Part shown: one piece after another, positions 34,480-43,502 of the stretch
How the letters are laid out: every line of letters begins with the position of its first letter
Numbering within the stretch: position 1 is the first letter of the stretch
NCBI GenBank assembly: GCA_021325495.1
Contig: JAJPGZ010000010.1
Coordinates: 186,001 to 250,000 of the forward strand
From: Spartobacteria bacterium
GTDB taxonomy: Bacteria > Verrucomicrobiota > Verrucomicrobiia > Chthoniobacterales > UBA10450
Direction: 5' to 3'
DNA length: 64,000 nucleotides
Made by a program: the position numbers and the translations under genes
The notes under the pieces: generated by a model
The model's input: only the letters and a program-made list of their open reading frames with translations
Database searches by the model: none
Told to the model about the DNA's origin: nothing

Positions 34480-36381
34480 ATGAAAAGAGAAATCAAACGC
34501 CGTTATCCGATTGGCGCGGAGTTGATCGGTGAAAACGAAACGCATTTTCGGGTGTGGGCGCCGAAAGCGCGCAAGATCGACATCGTCATTGACGGCGGCG
34601 ACGCGCACACGCTCGAAGCGGAAGCGGACGGATATTTTTTCGGATCAACGCACGCACGCGCGGGCGACCGCTACGGCTTTCGCATCGACGGCAGCGAGAA
34701 AATTTATCCCGACCCAGCGTCTCGCTGGCAACCGGATGGGCCGCACGGCTTATCGGCGATTGTCGATCCAACGCAATTCAAATGGAACGACGCAAAATGG
34801 CGCGGCGTGCAGCTGCCCGGCCAAATCATTTACGAATTTCACATCGGCACGTTTACGCCGGAAGGAACGTGGCGCGCCGCGGCGGAGAAGTTGTCGATCT
34901 TGCGCGATGACGGGATCACGCTGCTGGAGATGATGCCGATCGCCGATTTCCCCGGCGCATTCGGCTGGGGATACGACGGCGTAAATCTTTTCGCGCCGTG
35001 CCATCTCTACGGGACGCCGGACGATTTGCGTTTCTTTGTCGATCAAGCGCATTCGTTAGGCCTGGGCGTGATCCTCGACGTCGTTTACAACCACTTCGGA
35101 CCGGACGGAAATTATCTCGGCGCGTTCTCGGATCATTACACGCGCCAGGCGATTCGAAATGAATGGGGCGATTCGATTAATTTCGACGGCGAACAATCCG
35201 GGCCGGTGCGCGAGTTCTTCATCACGAACGGCCGCTACTGGATCCACGAATTTCATTTCGACGGTTTTCGTTTCGACGCGACGCAAAGTATTCGCGACAA
35301 GTCGGAGGAATACATCGTCGGCGCCATCGGCCGGGCCGCGCGTAAAGCCGCGCAAGATCGACATATTGTTTTGGTCGCGGAAAACGAGCGGCAAGAAACG
35401 AAATTGATCTGGCCGCGCGATCGAGACGGCGACGACCTCGATGGATTATGGAACGACGACTGGCACCACACGGCGATGGTCGCGCTCACCGGAATTCGCG
35501 AGGCCTACTACACCGACTACTGCGGGAGTCCGCAGGAATTTATTTCGGCCGCGAAATACGGTTTCCTGTTTCAGGGTCAGCCATATGTGTGGCAGGAAGC
35601 GGAACGCGGCTATCCGACGTTCGGCACCAGGCCGGACGCGTTCATTTCCTTCATTGAAAATCACGATCAGGTCGCGAACACCGCTTTCGGGGAACGCGTT
35701 CGTTTTTTGACTTCGCCGCCGCGTTATCGCGCCATGGTAGCGTTGCTTTTGTTAGGGCCGTGGACGCCGTTGCTTTTTCAAGGACAGGAATTCGGCGCGA
35801 CTGCGGTATTCCGTTACTTCAGCGACGTCGGCGACGACAAATTGAAGGAAGCGGTGCGCCAGGGCCGTTTCGATTTTCTCGCGCAATTTCCTTCAGTCGC
35901 AACGCCGGAAGTGCAGGCGCGATTGCCGGTGCCGTTTCACCGCAGCACGTTCGAAGGTTGCAAGCTCGACTGGAGCGATCGCGACCGGTTTCCGCAATTG
36001 TATTCGTTGCATCGCGATCTCATTCAGCTGCGCCAAACCGATGCCCGCTTTCGCGTGCTCAAACAAAACGGCGTCGATGGCGCTGTTCTCTCGACCGACT
36101 CCTTTGTCCTGCGCTATTTCGCGGAGCGACCTGATGATGAGCGATTGCTTTTGGTGAACCTTGGCAGTCAGCACGTCTTCAGCCCGGCGCCCGAACCGCT
36201 GCTCGCGCCGCCGGATGGATACGAATGGGAAACATTGTGGACGAGCGAGGCGGCGAAGTACGGTGGACTTGGCGTGCGTCGAGTGGTGCGTGATGATGGC
36301 TGGACACTTTTCGCGGAAGAGACCGTGGCGTTGCGCGCGGTCCCGGCGACAAAGCCGCGCAAAGAACCAAAAGTGCGCTAA
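34480..36381 (+). CDS. treZ: malto-oligosyltrehalose trehalohydrolase
   Basis: A 633-residue GH13 enzyme that releases trehalose from maltooligosyl-trehalose. N-terminal early-set domain (GENETHFRVWAPKARKIDIVID), then YEFHIGTFTPEGTW, VILDVVYNHFGPDGNYL, the nucleophile region DGFRFDATQSI, general acid region VLVAENE and FIENHDQVANTAFGER. The partner TreY is not in the window, so the maltooligosyl-trehalose source is elsewhere. GTG at 34477 is an alternative start. The stop TAA is the first part of a repeat copy, and the debranching gene begins 13 bases later. Confidence 0.93.
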   Translation: MKREIKRRYPIGAELIGENETHFRVWAPKARKIDIVIDGGDAHTLEAEADGYFFGSTHARAGDRYGFRIDGSEKIYPDPASRWQPDGPHGLSAIVDPTQFKWNDAKWRGVQLPGQIIYEFHIGTFTPEGTWRAAAEKLSILRDDGITLLEMMPIADFPGAFGWGYDGVNLFAPCHLYGTPDDLRFFVDQAHSLGLGVILDVVYNHFGPDGNYLGAFSDHYTRQAIRNEWGDSINFDGEQSGPVREFFITNGRYWIHEFHFDGFRFDATQSIRDKSEEYIVGAIGRAARKAAQDRHIVLVAENERQETKLIWPRDRDGDDLDGLWNDDWHHTAMVALTGIREAYYTDYCGSPQEFISAAKYGFLFQGQPYVWQEAERGYPTFGTRPDAFISFIENHDQVANTAFGERVRFLTSPPRYRAMVALLLLGPWTPLLFQGQEFGATAVFRYFSDVGDDKLKEAVRQGRFDFLAQFPSVATPEVQARLPVPFHRSTFEGCKLDWSDRDRFPQLYSLHRDLIQLRQTDARFRVLKQNGVDGAVLSTDSFVLRYFAERPDDERLLLVNLGSQHVFSPAPEPLLAPPDGYEWETLWTSEAAKYGGLGVRRVVRDDGWTLFAEETVALRAVPATKPRKEPKVR

Positions 36382-36394
36382 GATCGACAATCGC

Positions 36395-38449
36395 ATGCAG
36401 AACGCTTATCGGCCGACGGTCGTTCGCACCTTGCCGTGGCATCCGCGCGAAAGTTCGCGCGACATTTTGCTCAGTCGCGAATGGATCGTGACCAACGGGC
36501 TCGGCGGTTACTCCTCGGGCACGGTGAGCGGCGCGATCACGCGCCGTTATCACGGATTGCTCATCGCATCATTGCCGGCGCCGCTCGGTCGCATGGTGAT
36601 GTGGAGTCATGTTTCGGAAACGTTGCGCTTCGGCGAAGATGATGTGGTTTCGTTAGGCGCGGAGGAACGCGCCGGCGGGCAACTTGAATTAAAGAGCGCG
36701 GAATATCTCCGCGAATTCCGGCTCGAGGATGGATTGCCGGTGTGGACTTACCACGTGCGCGACGTCGTGATCGAAAAACGCGTAGTCATGCCGCATCTGC
36801 AAAACACGGTCTATGTTCATTACGCCATTGTCGAAGGCGACGCGCGTCTGCGTTTGGAATTGCGGCCGGCGTTTCACTTTCGTCATCACGAAGTGCAGGT
36901 GAACAAAGGGACCTCGGGGCCGTATCGCTTGTCCTCGGTCGGCAATCGTTACGAAGTGAGTCCGAACAAACCCGGCATGCCAACCGTGCGCATGAAAATG
37001 TGCGGAGAGGCCAAGTTCACGATCGACGCCTGCAAGGTGCATCAGGTCATGTATCGGCTCGAGCAAAGCCGCGGCTACGCCTACGAGGGCGATCTGTGGA
37101 GTCCTGGATATTTCCATGTCGATCTTGCGCCTAACGAGCCGGCCACGATCATCGCTTCGACCGAGAAATGGGAAGTCGTCGAAGTGCTTTCGCCTAACGA
37201 CTTGGTGCATGCGGAGCGGCAGCGGCGCGGGCGGTTGCTCGAGAACGCGCACAAAGAAGCGCGGAAAGATTTTGGCGCGGAACTCAGTTACGCGGCCGAT
37301 CAATTCATCATCACGCCGGCCGGCCGTTTCGAAGAGGCCGCGCGCGCGCATGCGGCCGGGGACGAAGTTCGCACCGTCATCGCCGGTTACCATTGGTTCA
37401 CCGATTGGGGCCGCGACACCATGATCAGCCTCGAGGGTCTCACCCTAACGACCGGCCGCTGGCTCGAAGCCGGTTACATCCTGCGCACGTTCGGCAATTA
37501 TATTCGCGACGGGTTGATCCCGAACATGTTTCCCGACAGTTCGAAAAAAGGCGTGTATCACACCGCCGACGCGACGCTCTGGTTCTTTCACGCCATTCAT
37601 CGCTACGTCGAAACGACGAACGACCGCACCACTCTGCGTTCGTTGCTGCCGCGTTTGATCGACATCGTCGAACATCATCTGCGCGGAACGAAATTTAATA
37701 TTCATGTCGATCCTGCCGACGGTTTGCTCGCGCAAGGCGAAGAAGGTTTTCAACTCACGTGGATGGACGCGAAGATGGGCGATTGGGTGGTGACGCCGCG
37801 GCGCGGAAAAGCGGTCGAGATCAACGCGCTTTGGTACAACGCCGTGAAATTGCTCGCGCAATGGTTGCGCGACGAACACGACAGCTCGGCTGAGACCTAC
37901 GAGCAACACGCCGAACGGGCGCGCAAATCATTCAACGAAAAGTTTTGGTACAACGATGGCGGTTATTTATTCGATGTCGTCGATTGCAACGGGGAAGCCG
38001 GCGCGAACGACAGATCATTTCGCCCGAACCAACTCTTCGCCATTTCGCTCGATCATCCCGTGCTCGACCAATCCCGCTGGAATGCAGTTGTCGATCTTGC
38101 GCAGAAGAAATTGCTTACGCCGGTCGGCTTGCGCTCGCTCGCGCCCGACGATCCGGAATACAAACCGATTTACTCCGGCGACCTTCGTTCACGCGACGGC
38201 GCTTATCATCAGGGCACGGTCTGGTCGTGGCTCATCGGCCCATTCATCGACGCATGGCTGCGCGTTCATCCGCAAGATCGACAAGGTGCGCGCAAGTTTC
38301 TCGAAACATTTCCGCAACACCTGATCGACGACGGCGTCGGCACGATCAGCGAAGTGTTCGACGCGAGAGAGCCGCATTTGGCGGGCGGTTGCATCGCGCA
38401 AGCGTGGAGCGTAGCGGAAGTTTTGCGTTGCTGGATCAAAACCGCCTAA
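36395..38449 (+). CDS. glycogen debranching enzyme (amylo-alpha-1,6-glucosidase type)
   Basis: A 684-residue protein with a GDE_N beta-rich half ([38 protein letters not shown]) and a GDE_C (alpha/alpha)6 half ([53 protein letters not shown]-like segment at about 470-500, [20 protein letters not shown]). It removes alpha-1,6 branches from glycogen. Following treZ in the same direction, it implies a glycogen-to-trehalose route with the GH15 enzyme at 10.5 kb. HPQDRQG and VVDLAQ are written by repeat copies. Confidence 0.92.
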   Translation: [684 protein letters not shown]

Positions 38450-38487
38450 CGACGTTGCAAGATCGACAATCGCATTCACGTTAACTA

Positions 38488-39537
38488 ATGCCCGAGTCCG
38501 CCGAAGATCTTAGTAAGCAACCCGAGGTCCAGAAGGAGCTCGAGCGCGCGACCGGCCAGAGGGCGGAGGCGAAAGTCAAAGCGGCGGCGAAGGACAAGTT
38601 TTTGTTCGCCACCCACGGCCTGCTTCTGCTCGGCAGCGCGGTGCTCTATTATTTAATCGGCTCAAGATTTTTGCCGCTGGTCGAAGCGGAAGTCGAGTTC
38701 AGCCATCGCTTGTTGCGCGGCTTTGCTCTCATCGTGGTTGTGCTCGCGATCGCGAAAGCGGTAAAAGTTTACGCCATCGGCCGCATCCAGGATGCCGTGA
38801 CGCGGTTCACGCTTGGTCGCATCCAGAAGCTTCTCGTCTCGCTCCTCGTCGCGGTCATCGCCATCTCGGTCATCTTCGTGAATTGGTACGCAGCGCTCAC
38901 CGCGCTTGGCGTCGGTTCCATCATCGTTGGGCTCGCCGTGCAGACGCCGATGAAAAGTTTCATTGCGTGGATTTACATTCTCGTTCGGCGGCCGTTTCAA
39001 GTCGGCGATCGCATTAAAATCGGCGACGCCACCGGCGATGTCATCGACGTCGGTTATCTCGACACCACGCTCTGGGAATTTGGCGGACAATATCTTTCGA
39101 CCGATCACCCGAGCGGCCGCGTCATTCGTTTTCCAAACGAAAAAGTCCTCGATGAAATCATCTGGAATTATTCCTGGCCGCTGTTTCCCTACATTTGGAA
39201 TGAGATCAAGTTTCAAATTGGTTATCAGGCCGATTTGAAATTCGTAGCCGAAACCATGCAACGCATCGTGCAGGAGGAGATCGGCGAAGAAATGATGAAA
39301 CGAGTGGAAACATTTCGCGAATTGCTCGCGCGCACTCCGGTGGACGAATTGGAGGTGCGAGCGCATCCGCGCGTCATCTTTCGGGCCGACGAAATGACCT
39401 GGATCGACGCCATCGTGCGTTACGTCGTGGCCCCGCGCGAAGCCGGCGCGGTCAAGACGCGTCTCATTCCCAAACTTCTCGCGGCGCTGAACGAGCAGCC
39501 GAACAAGGTCTTGTTTCCAAAAGGCGACGCGCGATGA
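38488..39537 (+). CDS. MscS-family mechanosensitive channel
   Basis: A 349-residue membrane protein with an N-terminal charged helix, three hydrophobic segments (HGLLLLGSAVLYYLIG, ALIVVVLAIAKAV, LVSLLVAVIAISVIF), then the pore helix/beta domain (ALGVGSIIVGLAVQTPMKSFIAWIYILVRRPFQVGDRIKIGDATGDVIDVG). It releases solutes on hypo-osmotic shock. It follows trehalose and glycogen genes, an arrangement consistent with osmoprotection. Its stop overlaps the start of the L,D-transpeptidase gene by 4 bases. Confidence 0.9.
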   Translation: MPESAEDLSKQPEVQKELERATGQRAEAKVKAAAKDKFLFATHGLLLLGSAVLYYLIGSRFLPLVEAEVEFSHRLLRGFALIVVVLAIAKAVKVYAIGRIQDAVTRFTLGRIQKLLVSLLVAVIAISVIFVNWYAALTALGVGSIIVGLAVQTPMKSFIAWIYILVRRPFQVGDRIKIGDATGDVIDVGYLDTTLWEFGGQYLSTDHPSGRVIRFPNEKVLDEIIWNYSWPLFPYIWNEIKFQIGYQADLKFVAETMQRIVQEEIGEEMMKRVETFRELLARTPVDELEVRAHPRVIFRADEMTWIDAIVRYVVAPREAGAVKTRLIPKLLAALNEQPNKVLFPKGDAR

Positions 39538-40535
39538 AAAAGTTGTTCGTTGCGACGATGTCGATCTTGTCGATGTCGATCTTCGCTTCCGCGCAAACGA
39601 AGGCGACCAGGCCAACAGCCGCGCCACCGGCGCAACAAGTTTTTCCGGTGGCGTTGCCTAACTACGACGAAGAAACGGCTACGCGTCTCCAGATTTTTTT
39701 GGACAACGTCGATTTCGGTCCGGGCAAGATCGACGGCCGCATGGGCGAATTTTTTCGTAAAGCGCTCATCTCTTACAAACACGCCCACGCCATGCCGAAG
39801 ACCGGAGCGGTCGATCAGTGGATGCTCGATCAGGTGCCGGTCACGTTTACGACTTACACGATTAAAGGCGCCGATCTCGCTTTCGTCGGCGATCTGCCGA
39901 GCGATCACGCCGCGCAAGCGAGACTCAAATTCCAGCCATACACTTCGCTGCTCGAATTCGTGGCCGAGCGTTTTCATTCGGCCGAGGATTACATTCGCAA
40001 ACTGAATCTCGACCGCGATCTCGACCTGGAACATCTCGAACCGGGCGACGAGTTGAAAGTGCCGAACGTCTTGCCGTTCGTGATCGAGAACGTGCGCGAA
40101 GAGCAATTGAAGGAGAATCCCGCGTTCAAAACGCGCAAGGTTTTCGTCGATACGAAAGAGCGCCTCGCCGAAGTCTTCGACAACGACCAGCTCGTCTGCG
40201 TTTTTCCGATCACGCCAGGATCGACAACGTTACCCGCGCCGGTCGGGACATGGCGCATCGTCGGCATCACGACCTGGCCGTGGTTTCGTTACGACGAAGG
40301 GATGCTCAATCACGGCGTGCGCACGGAAAACTTTTTTAATCTCCCGCCCGGGCCTAACAACTTGGTCGGCGTGATGTGGGCCGGCTTGAATCGCCCCGGC
40401 ATCGGCCTTCACGGCACGAACAATCCCGAGACTATCGGTCGCGCCGCGAGTCACGGTTGCATTCGCTTGGCGAACTGGGACGCGGTGCGATTGAAAGATC
40501 TCGTCAGCGTCGGCAATACGGTCATCATCTTCTGA
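39534..40535 (+). CDS. L,D-transpeptidase (YkuD)
   Basis: A 333-residue exported protein. The signal peptide MKKLFVATMSILSMSIFASAQ has its core written by two tandem copies of the 11-bp repeat. A PG-binding-like helical segment (residues 40-90, FLDNVDFGPGKIDGRMGEFFRKALISYKHAHAMP) and a LysM-like stretch precede the YkuD domain (residues 195-333), with the catalytic HGTNNPETIGRAASHGCIRLANWDA. Cross-links peptidoglycan stem peptides. Coupled to the MscS gene. Confidence 0.92.
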   Translation: MKKLFVATMSILSMSIFASAQTKATRPTAAPPAQQVFPVALPNYDEETATRLQIFLDNVDFGPGKIDGRMGEFFRKALISYKHAHAMPKTGAVDQWMLDQVPVTFTTYTIKGADLAFVGDLPSDHAAQARLKFQPYTSLLEFVAERFHSAEDYIRKLNLDRDLDLEHLEPGDELKVPNVLPFVIENVREEQLKENPAFKTRKVFVDTKERLAEVFDNDQLVCVFPITPGSTTLPAPVGTWRIVGITTWPWFRYDEGMLNHGVRTENFFNLPPGPNNLVGVMWAGLNRPGIGLHGTNNPETIGRAASHGCIRLANWDAVRLKDLVSVGNTVIIF

Positions 40536-40602
40536 TGCAAACTGCGCGGCGATTCCGACGCAAAAGTATTTCGTTTCGCTGAAAATTTGCGTCGCGTAAA
40601 CT

Positions 40603-41484
40603 CTAAGATCGACGCCTCAGCCGGCGAAGACCGATCGCCGCCGCTGCGACGCAGAAGAGCACCGACGTGCCCGGCTCGGGAACCGCGTTAGTAATGAAAG
40701 CAATGTCGTCGAAGTCGGGCGATCCGGTGCCGGCTCCCGACGATGCAACGGAAAAGCTGGTGATGGTGGTACCAGCCGGCGCGATAAATCCGAAGAACGT
40801 ATCGGCCGCGCCTTTGAGTGCATTAATCGTCGCAGTCTCAGTGACCGTTGCGCCGTTACTGAAGTTTGCAATGGCGGTCACGGTGCCAAAATTTATCGGA
40901 ACATTGTTGTTCGGATCCGAAGCGGACAAAACGGTGAATCCGAGTTGAATGACGCCGGTCTCTCCCGGCGAACCGCCGGTGAGATTACTGAATGAAAACG
41001 CGTAGGAGAAACCGTTGACGTTGTCGAGATAGTTGCTCAGCGAAATCGAAGCGGCGTCGTGCGTTGGCCCGCCGGAACTGACAAACATTGGCGTGCTCGG
41101 GTTCGTTTGCGTCAACGTGATGGTTTTGGTTTGGCCGACGCCGTAACTCAACACATTTGCCGCGGGCAAATTGCCTGTGGTCTGCGTGTCGAAATTCCAA
41201 ATGCCTCCCGCGTCGGCGGCAAACGCCGTCGCGATCGCCGAATTGAATGGGCCGGTCGTCGAATACGCGGCGCCGTTGCCAGTGCTGGCCGTAGTCGTGT
41301 TCGCCGCCGTCGCGCCGCCGGTGCCGGAACTGAATGCACCGTTGAAATCGACGTTGTTCGTTTGCGTCGCTGTCTCATCATAGACGCCGACGGTCGGAAT
41401 CGCCGCCGCGCCCGCCGATAACGCGATACCCGCGAAAATCGCAAATGCGAAACTCAGTTTGTGTGTCGTTGACCAATGTCTCAT
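40603..41484 (-). CDS. PEP-CTERM sorted exported protein
   Basis: A 293-residue protein with signal peptide (LSFAFAIFAGIALSAGAAA), a Ser/Thr/Asn/Gly-rich beta domain and a C-terminal tripartite sorting signal: VPEPGTSVLF, a hydrophobic stretch (CVAAAAIGL) and RRLRRRS. By family it is exported and processed by an exosortase, not seen here. The middle part may be a choice-of-anchor type domain. The stop codon and last codon RS overlap a variant of the repeat. Confidence 0.88.
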   Translation of the reverse strand: MRHWSTTHKLSFAFAIFAGIALSAGAAAIPTVGVYDETATQTNNVDFNGAFSSGTGGATAANTTTASTGNGAAYSTTGPFNSAIATAFAADAGGIWNFDTQTTGNLPAANVLSYGVGQTKTITLTQTNPSTPMFVSSGGPTHDAASISLSNYLDNVNGFSYAFSFSNLTGGSPGETGVIQLGFTVLSASDPNNNVPINFGTVTAIANFSNGATVTETATINALKGAADTFFGFIAPAGTTITSFSVASSGAGTGSPDFDDIAFITNAVPEPGTSVLFCVAAAAIGLRRLRRRS

Positions 41485-41642
41485 CCCAGTTCTTCCCTTG
41501 CCGTCGACGATGATAACAAACTGTTCTCACGATTTGAAAGCTCTTTCCGTTGAGTGCGCCGGCAAATGTCGCGAATACACCAGCGTTCCACCTTGTCGAT
41601 CTTGCGAATGGGCTTATTTTACCCTCGCAGCGGAGGACGTAC

Positions 41643-43397
41643 ATGAGCATTCAATCATTCAGCCTAACGAACCGCGCGGTGCAGTCGCTGCCGAAACATC
41701 TGCTCCAGTTCGCGGTCGATCAGCGTTACGACGATTACACGCCGGTCGATCACGCCGTCTGGCGCTACATCATGCGACAGAACATTTTTTTCCTGCGCGA
41801 GTACGCGCACAAAGTTTATTTCCAGGGCTTGCTCGACACTGGCATTTCGTTCGAACGCATTCCGCGCATCGAAGAGATGAACGACATTCTCGGCAAGATC
41901 GGTTGGGGCGCGGTCGCGGTGGACGGATTTATTCCGCCGTCGGCGTTTATGGAATTTCAGGCTTACAATGTTCTGGTGATCGCGTGCGACATGCGCCAGA
42001 TCCACCACATCGAATACACGCCGGCGCCGGACATTGTGCACGAAGCGGCCGGACATGCGCCGATCATTGTCGATCGCGAATACTCGAATTATCTGCAGCG
42101 TTTCGGCGAAGTCGGCGCGCGCGCGATGCAATCGAAAAAAGATTTCGAGCTCTACCAAGCGATCCGTCACTTGTCGATCTTGAAGGAGCAGCCGAATAGC
42201 GACGCGAAAGAAGTGGAAGAAGCGACGCGAGAAGTTGAGCGGCGCTTCAAAAACCTCGGTGAGCCATCCGAAATGGCGCTGCTCTCGCGCTTGCATTGGT
42301 GGACGGTGGAGTACGGACTCATCGGCACGGTCGAGAATCCGAAAATTTACGGCGCCGGTCTGCTCTCCTCGATCGGCGAGTCGGTTTCGTGTCTGGAAGC
42401 AAACGTGAAAAAGATCCCCTACTCGATCGACGCGATGAACCAGCCGTTCGATATCACGACGAAGCAACCGCAGTTGTTTGTCTGCCGCGACTTCAAACAT
42501 CTGCGCGATGTGCTGGAGGAATTTGCGCGCAAGATGGCCTATCAAGTCGGCGGGCTCGAAGGCGTCAAGAAAGCGATCGAGTGCAACAACGTCGCGACCT
42601 GCCAGTATTCAAGCGGCGTTCAGGTCACCGGTGTGTTCGATGAAGTGATTGTCGATCTTGCGAACAATCCGATTTATTTGCACAGCAAAGGTCCGTCGGC
42701 GCTTTCCTACAAAGATAAACAACTCGACGGTCACGGCCGCGATTATCACAAGGAAGGATTCGGTTCGCCAATCGGCAATTTCAAGCCTAACGAACTGCGC
42801 GAAGGCACAACGACGAAATTGGAATTCGAAAGCGGCGTTATCGTTGAAGGTAAGATCGACAAGGTACTTCAGCGTGACGGCAAAACATTGCTCGTAACAT
42901 TTTCGAATTGCACCGCGAAATACGGCGATCGCATTTTGTTCGATCCGGACTGGGGCACGTTCGACATGGCGGTGGGCGATCGCATCACATCCGTGTTCAA
43001 CGGCGCGGCCGACAAAGAAGCTTACAACGAAGTGGCGCTGGTGCCGAAAGAGCGCACCATCAAAGTTCCATCGGACGCAAAACGAAAGAAACTGGAGAAT
43101 CTATATGCGCAAGTCCGACAGATTCGCGAGACCCAAAAAGGCTACGAACGTCTCGGAGAAATTTGGGAGACGCAGCAAGCCGAACATCCTAACGACTGGC
43201 TCTTGTCGATGGAGATTTTCGAAATCCTCGACGTGACAGGACAGCAGCCGGAACTGAAAGCGAAGATCGACAAGTTCCTCAAGGAAAAGAAAGCGGCGAC
43301 GAAAGACTTCGAGACGCTCATTAGTTGGGGATTCCGGCTGGTCGAATATCACAAGCAGCCGGATTTTCAGGCGGCGCTGCAGTCGTCGCCGAAATAA
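41643..43397 (+). CDS. aromatic amino acid hydroxylase (phenylalanine-4-hydroxylase-like)
   Basis: A 584-residue pterin-dependent hydroxylase that turns phenylalanine into tyrosine (or tryptophan to 5-hydroxytryptophan). The non-heme iron site is clear: PDIVHEAAGHAP gives two histidines and WWTVEYGLIGT the glutamate. The C-terminal 230 residues are an extension not found in animal-type enzymes (TWGTFDMAVGDR, QQPELKAKIDKFLKEK region). The downstream operon on the other strand makes a tetrahydropterin and degrades tyrosine products, which favours the phenylalanine reading. Several repeat copies lie within the frame (VDLANN, KIDKVLQ, KIDKFLK). Confidence 0.92.
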   Translation: MSIQSFSLTNRAVQSLPKHLLQFAVDQRYDDYTPVDHAVWRYIMRQNIFFLREYAHKVYFQGLLDTGISFERIPRIEEMNDILGKIGWGAVAVDGFIPPSAFMEFQAYNVLVIACDMRQIHHIEYTPAPDIVHEAAGHAPIIVDREYSNYLQRFGEVGARAMQSKKDFELYQAIRHLSILKEQPNSDAKEVEEATREVERRFKNLGEPSEMALLSRLHWWTVEYGLIGTVENPKIYGAGLLSSIGESVSCLEANVKKIPYSIDAMNQPFDITTKQPQLFVCRDFKHLRDVLEEFARKMAYQVGGLEGVKKAIECNNVATCQYSSGVQVTGVFDEVIVDLANNPIYLHSKGPSALSYKDKQLDGHGRDYHKEGFGSPIGNFKPNELREGTTTKLEFESGVIVEGKIDKVLQRDGKTLLVTFSNCTAKYGDRILFDPDWGTFDMAVGDRITSVFNGAADKEAYNEVALVPKERTIKVPSDAKRKKLENLYAQVRQIRETQKGYERLGEIWETQQAEHPNDWLLSMEIFEILDVTGQQPELKAKIDKFLKEKKAATKDFETLISWGFRLVEYHKQPDFQAALQSSPK

Positions 43398-43402
43398 GCT
43401 CT

Positions 43403-43476
43403 GTCATTCCGAGCGCAGTCGAGGAATCTCTAATCATTCTCAATGAGAGATGTCTCGACTTCGCTCGACATGACAA
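43403..43476. repeat. TGTCAT-ended inverted repeat (MITE-like)
   Basis: A 74-base element whose first and last 30 bases are imperfect inverted copies (TGTCATTCCGAGCGCAGTCG and its counterpart ending in ATGACA). Elements of this sequence type are widespread in environmental bacteria. It lies between the ends of the convergent hydroxylase and YheO-like genes. A longer relative is at 53560-53656. Confidence 0.85.
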
Positions 43477-43502
43477 AAGCGAGGCAGGCGCCGCCGAAGT
43501 AG

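Noticed and set aside
36161-36394. N-terminal extension of the debranching enzyme
   Set aside because: It overlaps the treZ coding sequence in another frame; the ATG at 36395 matches the family start.
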